Shown one piece after another: positions 6,816 through 14,081 of a stretch of DNA of 35,504 nucleotides. A model generated the notes under the pieces. It saw only the letters and a program-made list of their open reading frames with translations, was not told the origin of the DNA and did no database searches. A program made the position numbers and the translations under genes. Position 1 is the first letter of the stretch; every line of letters starts with the position of its first letter. The stretch comes from Clostridiales bacterium (GTDB lineage Bacteria > Bacillota > Clostridia > Oscillospirales > Oscillospiraceae), in the NCBI GenBank assembly GCA_004553545.1, contig SFLD01000027.1, forward strand, positions 1 through 35,504. Reading direction: 5' to 3'.

Positions 6816-8336
6816 ATGGAAACTACCCTGAATCTCTCCACCGTTCTCTACCGCCGTCCGGCCACTCCGGCCCGGAAGCAGGGCGGCCTGGGGACGCTCT
6901 TCCGCCCCGTGGACCTGATCCACGGGTCCTGCTGGCGGGCCATTCTGGCCTTTGCCTGCCCCATCATTCTCTCCTACCTTCTCCAGCAGATCTATACCAT
7001 CAGCGACGCCGCCATCGTGGGCCAGACCCTGACGGCCCAGGAGGTGGCCGGGGTCAACGACACCTCCGCCCTGATCTTCATCTTCCTGCAGTTCGCCTTC
7101 GGCGTCAGCGCGGGCTTCTGCTCCGTCACCTCCTGCCGGGTGGGCGCCCATGACGATGCCGGCGTCCGCCGGTCTCTCGCCGTGCAGTTCCTGCTCTCCG
7201 GCATCCTGACGGTGCTGCTGACAGCCCTGGCCCTGGCCCTTCTCGATCCCATGCTGGCCTGGATCAACGTCACCCCCGAGAGCGGCGAGGTCTACCGGGC
7301 GGCCCACACCTACTGCGCGGTGATCTTCGCGGGCATCGGAGCCCAGCTCTTCTATAACTTCGTCTGCTCCTTCCTGCGGAGCATGGGGGATTCCGCCACG
7401 CCCCTGGCCTTCCTCCTCTTCTCCACGGTCCTGAACGTGGGGCTGGACCTCCTCTTCATCCTGAGCTTCCGCTGGGGCGTGGCCGGGGCGGCCTTCGCCA
7501 CCGTGACGGCCCAGCTCATCAGCACCGTGGGCTGCTTCCTCTACGCCTTCCGCCGCTATCCCCAGCTGCGGCTGACGAAGGCCGACTGGCGCTTCCCCCG
7601 GCACGAGGTGACGCGGCACCTGATCCAGGGCGTGCCCCTGGGGCTGCAGTTCTCCGTGCTGGCCGTGGGCATCATCGTGATGCAGAGCGTGGTGGTGCAG
7701 TTCGACATGCAGAACGGCGCCATGGTCAGCGCCGCGGCTCAGAACGGCTTCGGCGCGGCCACCAAGCTCAATAACCTGCTGATGACGCCCCTCAACGGTC
7801 TCGGCGCCGCCATGACCAGCTTCACCGCCCAGAATCTCGGTGCCGGGGACAGCCGCCGCATCCGCCGGGGCGCCCTCCAGGCCCTGGGGATGGCAGGGGC
7901 CATGGCCCTTGCCGCCATCGGCCTGGGGCTCCTCTGCTCCCGGAACGGCGCCTACCTCCACCTCTTCCTCAGCGCCGACAAGGTCACGGAGGCGACGGTG
8001 GCCTTCGGCAACCGCTACCTCTACGTGGATCTCGCCATGTACTTCTTCCTGGCCTTCATCTTCACCATCCGCAACTGCGTGCAGGGCATCGGCAAGCCCC
8101 AGTTCATCCTGGGGGCCGGCACGGCGGAGCTGGCGGCCCGGGTGCTGGTGTGCCTCTTCGTCCCCGCCGCCCTGGCGGGGGGCGCGGTCAGCGCGAACGC
8201 CCCGGCCCTCTCCTACCTGGCCCTCTGCGCCGCGGACCCCGTGGCCTGGATCGCCGCCGACATCGTTCTCCTCTTCCCCTTCCTGCGGAACATCCTGCGG
8301 GAGGACTACCGGTACTTCTACCGGACGGAGGAATAA
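6816..8336 (+). CDS. MATE family efflux transporter (first copy)
   Basis: A 506-residue integral membrane protein with about 12 predicted helices in two six-helix halves, the MATE pattern. These exporters expel cationic drugs, dyes or metabolites in exchange for H+ or Na+. Typical segments are 'FACPIILSYLLQQIYTISDAAIVG' in helix 1 (the P-x-I-L-S...D-x-x-I-V-G signature) and 'NFVCSFLRSMGDSATPL' in the first half. The N-terminal 35 residues are a longer than usual hydrophilic tail. It has its own promoter, a candidate operator on the leader (6760-6781) and a terminator at 8343, so it is a single-gene unit that looks repressor-controlled. Substrate is unknown. It is only a distant relative of the MATE gene at 17872. 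Confidence 0.9.
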   Translation: METTLNLSTVLYRRPATPARKQGGLGTLFRPVDLIHGSCWRAILAFACPIILSYLLQQIYTISDAAIVGQTLTAQEVAGVNDTSALIFIFLQFAFGVSAGFCSVTSCRVGAHDDAGVRRSLAVQFLLSGILTVLLTALALALLDPMLAWINVTPESGEVYRAAHTYCAVIFAGIGAQLFYNFVCSFLRSMGDSATPLAFLLFSTVLNVGLDLLFILSFRWGVAGAAFATVTAQLISTVGCFLYAFRRYPQLRLTKADWRFPRHEVTRHLIQGVPLGLQFSVLAVGIIVMQSVVVQFDMQNGAMVSAAAQNGFGAATKLNNLLMTPLNGLGAAMTSFTAQNLGAGDSRRIRRGALQALGMAGAMALAAIGLGLLCSRNGAYLHLFLSADKVTEATVAFGNRYLYVDLAMYFFLAFIFTIRNCVQGIGKPQFILGAGTAELAARVLVCLFVPAALAGGAVSANAPALSYLALCAADPVAWIAADIVLLFPFLRNILREDYRYFYRTEE

Positions 8337-8342
8337 AAAACC

Positions 8343-8377
8343 CGCCCCCGGAGCCAAAGGCCCCGGGGGCGCTTTTT
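8343..8377 (+). terminator. Intrinsic terminator of the first MATE gene
   Basis: CGCCCCCGG-A-GCC, AAA loop, GGC-C-CCGGGGGCG: 12 pairs with one internal mismatch, followed by CTTTTT. A classic rho-independent terminator. Confidence 0.9.
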
Positions 8378-8420
8378 GCTTCCCCGGCAGGGCGATGCAA
8401 AGCGGCTGCCGTAAGCCCTC

Positions 8421-8449
8421 TGGACAGGCCGGAGCGGGGCTGGTATACT
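8421..8449 (+). promoter_or_regulatory. Promoter of the flavoprotein reductase gene
   Basis: TGGACA, a 17-bp spacer and TATACT. It would give a leader of about 110 nt before the ATG at 8566. Confidence 0.5.
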
Positions 8450-8565
8450 GGAACCTGATGGAGAGCCGCCCCCTGACGGAAAACCGGCGGGCGGGGCTTC
8501 CCTGACCCGGAATAATTCTGAAAATCCACCCCTGCGGGGGAAAACTGCAAGGAGGAGATACCACC

Positions 8566-9099
8566 ATGAACATCGTACTGCTGACGGGCAGCGCCCATCG
8601 CTCCGGCACCACCGCCGCCCTGGCCCGGGAGTTCCAGCGGGGCGCGGAGGACGCGGGCCACGAGGTCTTCCGCTTCGATACCGCCTTCCGCGAGGTCCAC
8701 CCCTGCATCGGCTGCGACAGGTGCCGCCGGGAGGGGGTATGTACCTTCGCCGCCGACGACATGAAGCGGCTCAACCCCCACCTCCTGGCGGCGGAGGCCG
8801 TGGTCTTCGTCTCGCCCATCTACTACTTCGACCTCAGCGCCCAGCTGAAGGCCGTCATCGACCGCTTCTACGCCAATGACGATGCCCTCCACGGCGGTAA
8901 GCGCGCCCTCCTCCTCACCGCCATGGCGGACGAGGACCTGGGGGCCGCCGAGGGGGCGGACGCCACCTTCCGCAGCATCTGCGCCTACCTCCAGTGGGAG
9001 AACGCCGGCATCCTCAACGCCGCCGGCGCCTCCACCGCCGAGGACCTCACCGAGGAGGACCTCCGCCGGGCCTACGACCTGGGCAAGGACCTGAAGTAA
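8566..9099 (+). CDS. NAD(P)H-dependent FMN reductase / iron-sulfur-flavoprotein-like protein
   Basis: A cytoplasmic flavodoxin-fold protein of 177 residues. The FMN phosphate loop is 'GSAHRSGTTAALA' (8-20), and 'VSPIYYFDLSAQLKAVIDRFY' is the second flavin contact typical of the NADPH-dependent FMN reductase family. Between them lies C47-x2-C50-x2-C53-x5-C59, the compact Cys motif that in archaeal and clostridial iron-sulfur flavoproteins binds a [4Fe-4S] cluster. At 177 residues it is slightly short for such proteins. It likely moves electrons or reduces quinone-like or nitro compounds; the acceptor is unknown. AAGGAGGAG precedes the ATG. It forms a single-gene unit closed by a terminator at 9106 and convergent with the NSS transporter gene. 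Confidence 0.85.
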   Translation: MNIVLLTGSAHRSGTTAALAREFQRGAEDAGHEVFRFDTAFREVHPCIGCDRCRREGVCTFAADDMKRLNPHLLAAEAVVFVSPIYYFDLSAQLKAVIDRFYANDDALHGGKRALLLTAMADEDLGAAEGADATFRSICAYLQWENAGILNAAGASTAEDLTEEDLRRAYDLGKDLK

Positions 9100-9105
9100 A
9101 ACCCC

Positions 9106-9140
9106 AAAGCGCCCGGAGCCTCACGGCCCCGGGCGCTTTT
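9106..9140 (+). terminator. Terminator of the flavoprotein gene
   Basis: AAAGCGCCCGG ... CCGGGCGCTTT, an 11-bp stem extended inside by GCC-TCAC-GGC and ending in CTTTTC. It is symmetrical enough to work on both strands in this convergent gap. Confidence 0.85.
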
Positions 9141-9148
9141 CAAGCAGC

Positions 9149-9183
9149 GGCGCGCCCGCCGGGGGAAAGCCGGCGGGCGCGCC
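9149..9183 (-). terminator. Second hairpin in the convergent gap, terminating side of the NSS gene
   Basis: GGCGCGCCCGCCGG, a 7-nt loop, and its exact complement (14 bp). The T-run (TTTGG) is on the plus side, so for the minus-strand gene it may serve as a 3' stability hairpin. Confidence 0.6.
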
Positions 9184-9226
9184 TTTGGAGGAGGGATGGG
9201 ATGCTGCGGGCGGCAGCGGAAGAAAG

Positions 9227-10582
9227 TTACAGCAGGCCCTGCAGCAGAACGATAACGATGAGGACGGGCAGCACGAACTGGAAGTAGGGCTTCAGCTTGG
9301 GGGAGAGCTTCAGGCCCTTGCCCCGGTTGGCCTCGGCCAGGTACTTGTCAAAGCCCCAGCCCCACTTGCTGACGCAGAAGAGGAGGTAGACGAGAGACCC
9401 GATGGGCAGCAGGAGGTTGCTCACCAGGAAGTCCTCGCTGTCCAGCACGCCCTTGCCCAGGATGGGAGTGAAGTTGCTCCAGAGGTTGAAGCCGAAAACG
9501 CAGGGCAGGCTCAGCACCGCCAGCAGCACACACCAGATGACGGAAGCCTTCTTCCGGCTCCAGCCGAAGGTGTCCATGGAGATGGCCAGGATGTTCTCAA
9601 AGACCGCCAGGACCGTGGAGAAGCTGGCGAAGACCATGAAGAGGAAGAAGAGGGCGCCCCAGAAGCGGCCGCCGGCCATGTTCACGAAGACCGGGGGCAG
9701 GGTCTGGAAGATGAGGGAGGGGCCGTTATCCGGCTGCACGCTGAAGGTGAAGCAGGCGGGGAAGATGATGGTGCCCGCCATCAGGGCCACGAAGGTGTCC
9801 AGCGCGCAGATGCGGGCGGCCTCGCCGGGGAGGCTGTGCTCCTCGCCCATGTAGCTGCCGAAGATCTCCATGGCGGCGATGCCGAGGCTCAGGGTGAAGA
9901 AGGACTGGTTCATGGCGTCCATGATGAGGGTGCCGAAGCCATGCTGGCAAATGCTGTCGAGGGAGGGGAGGAGGTAGAACTTCATGCCCTCCCCCGCGCC
10001 GGAGAGGGTCAGGCTGTGGATGGCCAGCACCACGATGAGGACCAGCAACGCCAGCATCATGACCTTCGTGACCCGCTCCAATCCCTTCTCCAGGCCGAAG
10101 CTGCACACCAGGAAGCCCACGATGACCACGGCCACCGCGAGAACGCCCATCTCCAGGGGGGAGGAGAGCATCTGGCCGAAGACGGCGCTGACCTCCTCCG
10201 TCGCCATCCCGCTGTGGAAGGAGCCGAAGGCAAAGCGGCCGAAGTAGCTCACCATCCAGCCCGTGACGGTGGTGTAGTACATCATGAGGAGGCAGCAGCC
10301 CAGAAGGCAGAACCAGCCGTGGATGTGCCACTTCTGGCCCGGCTTTTCCAGGGCTTTATAGGCCAGGACCGCGCTCTTGCGGCCCGCGCGGCCCACCGCC
10401 AGCTCCATGGTGAGGACGGGGATGCCGATGATGACGAGGCAGATGAGGTAGAAGAGGACGAAGTAGCCGCCGCCGTTCTGGCCGGTGATGTAGGGGAAGC
10501 GCCAGACATTGCCAATGCCGATGGCGCAGCCCGCGCTCACCAGCAGGAAGCCCAACCGGGACCCGAAGGATTCACGTTTCAT
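9227..10582 (-). CDS. Neurotransmitter:sodium symporter (NSS/SNF) family transporter
   Basis: A membrane protein of 451 residues, matching bacterial NSS members such as LeuT, MhsT and Tyt1 (about 450-510), with 11-12 predicted helices. The helix 1 signature 'GCAIGIGNVWRFPYITGQNGGG' carries the unwound G-x-G-N-x-W-R-F-P-Y site that binds Na+ and the substrate amine. These proteins import amino acids with Na+. I chose ATG 10582 because TGAGGT lies 8 nt upstream; the in-frame ATG at 10597 has no ribosome-binding site. It is divergent from a lysR gene, with a LysR-type box between them, so it is the likely target of that regulator. The most probable cargo is a hydrophobic or aromatic amino acid, by family only. 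Confidence 0.92.
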   Translation of the reverse strand: MKRESFGSRLGFLLVSAGCAIGIGNVWRFPYITGQNGGGYFVLFYLICLVIIGIPVLTMELAVGRAGRKSAVLAYKALEKPGQKWHIHGWFCLLGCCLLMMYYTTVTGWMVSYFGRFAFGSFHSGMATEEVSAVFGQMLSSPLEMGVLAVAVVIVGFLVCSFGLEKGLERVTKVMMLALLVLIVVLAIHSLTLSGAGEGMKFYLLPSLDSICQHGFGTLIMDAMNQSFFTLSLGIAAMEIFGSYMGEEHSLPGEAARICALDTFVALMAGTIIFPACFTFSVQPDNGPSLIFQTLPPVFVNMAGGRFWGALFFLFMVFASFSTVLAVFENILAISMDTFGWSRKKASVIWCVLLAVLSLPCVFGFNLWSNFTPILGKGVLDSEDFLVSNLLLPIGSLVYLLFCVSKWGWGFDKYLAEANRGKGLKLSPKLKPYFQFVLPVLIVIVLLQGLL

Positions 10583-10614
10583 GTCGGATGACCTCATTAT
10601 TTCAAGATGAACTT

Positions 10615-10643
10615 ATCTTAAACCCGTTTTCCGCCCTTTACAA
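10615..10643 (-). promoter_or_regulatory. Promoter of the NSS transporter gene
   Basis: Read on the minus strand: TTGTAA, a 17-bp spacer, TAAGAT. The LysR-type box at 10659-10685 lies 16-42 bp upstream of the -35, a usual place for activation. Confidence 0.55.
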
Positions 10644-10666
10644 TGGCATATCCTGTATGATAACAT
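10637..10666 (+). promoter_or_regulatory. Promoter of the lysR gene
   Basis: TTTACA, an 18-bp spacer and TAACAT. The -10 box is part of the left arm of the LysR box, which predicts autorepression. Confidence 0.5.
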
Positions 10667-10685
10667 AAGAAAAACTGATGTTATC
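10659..10685. promoter_or_regulatory. LysR-type T-N11-A operator
   Basis: GATAACAT-N11-ATGTTATC, a perfect inverted repeat with 8-bp arms and the exact 11-bp centre expected for LysR-type regulators. It lies between the divergent NSS transporter and lysR genes. Confidence 0.75.
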
Positions 10686-10713
10686 CCCAATTCGCGGCAG
10701 GGAGGGAATTTCC

Positions 10714-11628
10714 ATGAACCGGAATCAGCTGAAATACTTTGTGGCGGCGGCGGAGCACCGGAGCTTCACCAAGGCGGCGGAGCAGTTCTACCTGACCCAG
10801 ACGGCCATCACCCAGCAGATCCGGCTCCTGGAGGAGAGCCTGGGCTGCGAGCTCTTTGACCGCAGCACCCGGCCCGTGCGCCTGACCCCGGCGGGGCAGG
10901 TCTTCCTGCAGGAGGCCAAGGCCATCCTGGAGCGGATGAGCCAGGCTGCCGACCGGGTCCACGACGCGGCGGCGGGTCTCAGCGGGACGCTGCGGCTGGG
11001 CTACGTCCGGGGCTATGAGCGCAGCGACCTCTCGGTTTTGATGCGGCGCTTCCACCGGGGGAACCGGGGGGTGCTGCTGACCTTTTACCGCTCCTCCACG
11101 GACGCCCTGGCCGCGGGGCTCCTCCACCGGGAGTACGACGTGATCTTCACCTGGGACTCCACGAACCTGAAGCAGCAGGAGGGCGTGGCCTTCCGGACGG
11201 TGGAGAAGGCCCGGCTGGTGGTGGCCCTCTATGCCGCCCATCCCCTGGCCCAGCGCCACCAGCTCCGGCGGGAAGAACTGCGGGGGGAGACCATCCTCTA
11301 CATGTCCCCGGACGCCGCCAACGACTCCTACGGCGACACCTTTTTCATGCAGCGCTACCGGGACGCAGGCTACCGGCCCAACATCCTCTTCCGCTCAGCG
11401 GACACCGAGAGCATCCTCATGATGGTCTCAGCGGAGGAAGGCGTCTCCATCCTGCCGGACTACTGCGTGGACAAGCTCTACCACGCCGACAACCTGGTCT
11501 TCATCCCCCTGGCGGGGGAGGGCGAGGAGGAGGAGATCATCGCCGCCTGGCAGCGGGACAATCAGAACCCCGCCCTGACCCAGTTCCTCTCCGTCCTCCA
11601 CGCGGACCTGGACGCCGGACGCTACTGA
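10714..11628 (+). CDS. LysR family transcriptional regulator
   Basis: A 304-residue regulator with an N-terminal winged helix-turn-helix (residues 1-60: 'NQLKYFVAAAEHRSFTKAAEQFYLTQTAITQQIRLLEESLGCELFDR'), a linker helix, and a periplasmic-binding-like effector domain from about 90. I chose ATG 10714, preceded by GGGAGG. An upstream in-frame ATG at 10678 lies inside the operator and would add 12 residues unlike the family. It probably controls the divergent amino-acid-type Na+ symporter and itself through the box at 10659-10685. The effector is unknown; an amino acid would fit. The 3' end is part of a 32-bp tandem duplication. Confidence 0.92.
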   Translation: MNRNQLKYFVAAAEHRSFTKAAEQFYLTQTAITQQIRLLEESLGCELFDRSTRPVRLTPAGQVFLQEAKAILERMSQAADRVHDAAAGLSGTLRLGYVRGYERSDLSVLMRRFHRGNRGVLLTFYRSSTDALAAGLLHREYDVIFTWDSTNLKQQEGVAFRTVEKARLVVALYAAHPLAQRHQLRREELRGETILYMSPDAANDSYGDTFFMQRYRDAGYRPNILFRSADTESILMMVSAEEGVSILPDYCVDKLYHADNLVFIPLAGEGEEEEIIAAWQRDNQNPALTQFLSVLHADLDAGRY

Positions 11629-11677
11629 CGCGGAAAAGGAAGGACACCGGGCGCTGCTGACGCGGAAAAGGAAGGAC
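11614..11677 (+). repeat. 32-bp tandem duplication over the lysR stop codon
   Basis: CTGACGCGGAAAAGGAAGGA occurs at 11625 and again at 11657, with less exact matches upstream. The first copy includes the lysR stop; the second is non-coding. It looks like a recent slippage or duplication event. Confidence 0.8.
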
Positions 11678-11723
11678 CCCTGCCGGGGCTGGCCTGTGCC
11701 AGCCCCGGCAGGGGCGTTTTTTT
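11677..11723 (+). terminator. Intrinsic terminator of lysR, shared with convergent psuG
   Basis: CCCCTGCCGGGGCTGGC, CTGT loop, exact complement (17 bp), then CGTTTTTTT. Very strong on the plus strand. The convergent psuG gene ends 50 nt away with no other hairpin. Confidence 0.95.
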
Positions 11724-11772
11724 ATTCCCAGGGCGGGGGACCCGGAAATGCCTGTTTTCCGCAGAGCGGGAC

Positions 11773-12690
11773 TTACTTCAGCTTGCTCAGCTCGATGGAG
11801 ATCCAGGCGGCGGTGCGGGCGTTGTTGTAGGCCAGCTGCAGGTTGGAGGCCAGGGACACGCCCTTGGTGTAATCCTTGATGTGGGCCAGCAGGAAGGGGG
11901 TGGTGTCCTTGCCGTGGATGCCCTCGGCACGGGCGGCCTCGAGAGCCCGGTTGATGACCTTCTCCATCTCGTCGAAGTCCAGCTCATACTCCTTGGGGAT
12001 GGGATTGCCGATGACGACGCCGCCCTGGATGCCGGCGTCCCACTTGGTGTGGAGGATGCGGGCCATCTCTTCCACGGTGTCGATCCTGCGGTCCACCTTG
12101 CAGCCGCTGCGGCGGCAGTAGAAGGCGGGGAAGTCCTCGGTGCCCATGCCCAGCACGGGGACGCCCATGGTCTCCAGGTACTCCAGGGTCTTGGGGATGT
12201 CCAGCAGGCTCTTGGCGCCGGCGCAGACCACGGCCACGGAGGTGTGGGCCAGCTCCTGGAGGTCGGCGGAGATGTCCATGGTGGTCTCGGCGCCCCGGTG
12301 GACGCCGCCGATGCCGCCGGTGGCGAAGACACGGATGCCCGCCAGCTCCGCGATCATCATGGTGGTGGCCACGGTGGTGGCGCCGGTGAGGCCCTCAGAG
12401 AGGTAGACGGCCACGTCCCGGCGGCTGACCTTGCCCACGTTCTCGGCCCGGCACATGAGCTCCAGCTCCTCGCTGTTGAGGCCGACTTTCAGCTTGCCGC
12501 CGATGATGGCGGTGGTGGCGGGGATGGCGCCCTCGGCCCGGATGATCTCCTCCACCTTGTGGGAGAACTCCAGGTTCTCGGGATAGGGCATACCGTGGGA
12601 GAGGATGGTGGACTCCAGGGCGACCACGGGGCGGCCCTCGGCCAGAGCGGCCTGGATCTCAGGGGTAACAGAGAGATACTTGGTATTCAT
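11773..12690 (-). CDS. psuG: Pseudouridine-5'-phosphate glycosidase
   Basis: This enzyme splits pseudouridine 5'-phosphate into uracil and ribose 5-phosphate, the second step of pseudouridine salvage in the cytoplasm. The protein has 305 residues, the family length (E. coli YeiN about 312). Seen motifs are 'VALESTILSHGMPYPENL' near the N-terminus with the expected catalytic Glu (E26), 'ATTAIIGGKLKVGL' and 'VVCAGAKSLLDIPKTLEYLE', which hold the conserved Lys residues. ATG 12690 was chosen because AAGGAAG stands 7 nt before it; the longer frame to 12771 lacks a site. It follows psuK on the same strand after 105 nt containing two small hairpins, and the pair forms the classical psuKG operon. Confidence 0.95.
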   Translation of the reverse strand: MNTKYLSVTPEIQAALAEGRPVVALESTILSHGMPYPENLEFSHKVEEIIRAEGAIPATTAIIGGKLKVGLNSEELELMCRAENVGKVSRRDVAVYLSEGLTGATTVATTMMIAELAGIRVFATGGIGGVHRGAETTMDISADLQELAHTSVAVVCAGAKSLLDIPKTLEYLETMGVPVLGMGTEDFPAFYCRRSGCKVDRRIDTVEEMARILHTKWDAGIQGGVVIGNPIPKEYELDFDEMEKVINRALEAARAEGIHGKDTTPFLLAHIKDYTKGVSLASNLQLAYNNARTAAWISIELSKLK

Positions 12691-12795
12691 AGCAGTACTT
12701 CCTTTCTTCCGGATGGACGGAACGGTGGTATGGGGCAAAGCCCCTTGATGAACGAATTTGAATGGCCTCATGCGTGTGAAGCATGCGCTCTAACA

Positions 12796-13917
12796 TCAAA
12801 GCTCCTCGCAGCGGAGGTCTTCCTTCTCCACGATCTCCCGGACGGCCCGGGCGCTGATGCCGGGGTGGATGGTGGCCTGGTGGGAGATGGCCATGCGGGA
12901 GGCAGCGGTGGCGAAGCGCAGGGCCTCCTCCAGCGGGATCTCCTGCAGCTGGGCGCTGAGGAGGGCACCCAGGAAGGCGTCCCCCGCGCCGGTGGCGTTG
13001 ACGATCTGGTCCATGGGCGGGCCCCAGGCGGCGTAGGCGGGGCCGTTTTTCTGGTAGCAGCGACAGCCCCGGCGGCCCAGGCTCACCACCACCCGCTCCG
13101 CGCCCCGGTCCAGCAGGACCTGGCAGGCGGCGCTGAGGTCGTCGTCATTCCGGATCTTCCGGCCCGCCATGACCTCCGTCTCCAGGAGGTTGGGCTTTAA
13201 GGTGTGGTAGCCGTGGAGGTCGCCGGTGAACTTCCGGGCGTAGGCGGTGCTGACGGGGTCCGCGAAGATGGGGATCTCCCCGCCGTAGCTCTCCCGGACG
13301 TAGTCCAGCACCTCCTGGGGGAGGCCGCCGTCCATGACGATGGCCGCGGCGCCCCGGAGCAGGGAGTGGTGCTTCTTCAAAAAGTCCACGCTGAGCTTCT
13401 GCAGCACCCGCATATCCGACATGGCCAGGGCCATCTCGCCGTTGGCATTGTGGATGGAGAGGTAGGTGGAGGAGCTTTCCCCCTCCAGGATCAGGAAGTG
13501 GGAGACGTCGATGCCGGCGGCCACGCACTCCCGGCGGATCTTCTCGCCGTAGATATCGTCCCCGGTGACGGAGATCATCTTGACGCTGGCCCCCAGGCGG
13601 GAGGCATTCTCGCAGATGTTGTGGGTGACGCCGCCCACCGACATGCTGATGAAGCCCGGGTTGGAGTCCTCCATCACCAGAGCTTCCCGGCTGCGGCCCA
13701 TGAGGTCGATGTTCACCGCGCCGATGCCCACCACATAGCGCTCCGGGGCCTGGGAGAGGACGTAGCCCTTGCCCAGGATGTAGCCCTTCTTGGCAAGATT
13801 CGAGATGTGGACCGCCACGGAGGAGCGGGTGATGCCCGCCTTCTCCGCCAGCTCCTGCTGGGAGATGCGGGGATTCTCCCGGATCCAGTCCAGGATCTGC
13901 TGTTCCCGCTGGGTCAT
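12796..13917 (-). CDS. psuK: Pseudouridine kinase with N-terminal winged helix-turn-helix
   Basis: A 373-residue PfkB-family sugar kinase. Residues 1-52 form a MarR/AsnC-like winged HTH ('ISQQELAEKAGITRSSVAVHISNLAKKGYI'). The kinase domain runs from about 62 with 'VVGIGAVNIDLMG' and the 'GG' substrate motif near 95. 'VNATGAGDAFLGALL' holds the anion hole and catalytic base D313. It phosphorylates pseudouridine with ATP to give the PsuG substrate. HTH-kinase fusions are known in this group and may repress their own operon when substrate is absent. The start ATG 13917 follows AAAGGGGG. The promoter is at 13980-14007 and a palindrome in the leader (13940-13953) is a candidate self-operator. Confidence 0.92.
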   Translation of the reverse strand: MTQREQQILDWIRENPRISQQELAEKAGITRSSVAVHISNLAKKGYILGKGYVLSQAPERYVVGIGAVNIDLMGRSREALVMEDSNPGFISMSVGGVTHNICENASRLGASVKMISVTGDDIYGEKIRRECVAAGIDVSHFLILEGESSSTYLSIHNANGEMALAMSDMRVLQKLSVDFLKKHHSLLRGAAAIVMDGGLPQEVLDYVRESYGGEIPIFADPVSTAYARKFTGDLHGYHTLKPNLLETEVMAGRKIRNDDDLSAACQVLLDRGAERVVVSLGRRGCRCYQKNGPAYAAWGPPMDQIVNATGAGDAFLGALLSAQLQEIPLEEALRFATAASRMAISHQATIHPGISARAVREIVEKEDLRCEEL

Positions 13918-13939
13918 GGCCAGACCCCCTTTCCGAAAA

Positions 13940-13953
13940 TAAGCAAGTGCTTA
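13940..13953. promoter_or_regulatory. Palindrome in the psuK leader, candidate self-operator
   Basis: TAAGCA-AG-TGCTTA, 6-bp arms, between the promoter and the psuK start. A TAAGCG half-site is nearby (13966-13971, minus strand). Binding by the PsuK HTH is an inference from position. Confidence 0.45.
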
Positions 13954-13979
13954 ACTCTAATCTATCGCTTACGATGCCT

Positions 13980-14007
13980 ATTATAGCCGGAATCCCAGCT
14001 TTGTCAA
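13980..14007 (-). promoter_or_regulatory. psuKG operon promoter
   Basis: On the minus strand: TTGACA, 16-bp spacer, TATAAT. Both hexamers are consensus, so without a repressor it should be strong. Confidence 0.8.
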
Positions 14008-14026
14008 GAGGGAAAATCCCGCCGGA

Positions 14027-14068
14027 CGCAAAAAGGGAGCGGCGCACTGCGCCGTTCCCCTTTTTGCG
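14027..14068 (-). terminator. Bidirectional-looking terminator of the AlbA/Schlafen-like gene
   Basis: CGCAAAAAGGG...CGGCGCA-C-TGCGCCG...CCCTTTTTGCG. The arms pair over about 18 positions with one G-U and one bulge, and the A/T tracts give a U-run on both strands. It lies 13 nt past the minus-strand stop and just upstream of the psuK promoter. Confidence 0.8.
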
Positions 14069-14081
14069 GTTTTCCTGGGTT

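Noticed and set aside
6633..8819. Minus-strand frame of 728 codons opposite the first MATE gene and the flavoprotein gene
   Set aside because: Gly/Glu/Asp/His-rich composition typical of an antisense frame in GC-rich DNA; the plus strand holds two recognisable proteins with signals.
9185..10591. Plus-strand frame of 468 codons opposite the NSS transporter
   Set aside because: Low-complexity Glu/Gly/Ala/His peptide; the minus strand has a clear transporter signature.
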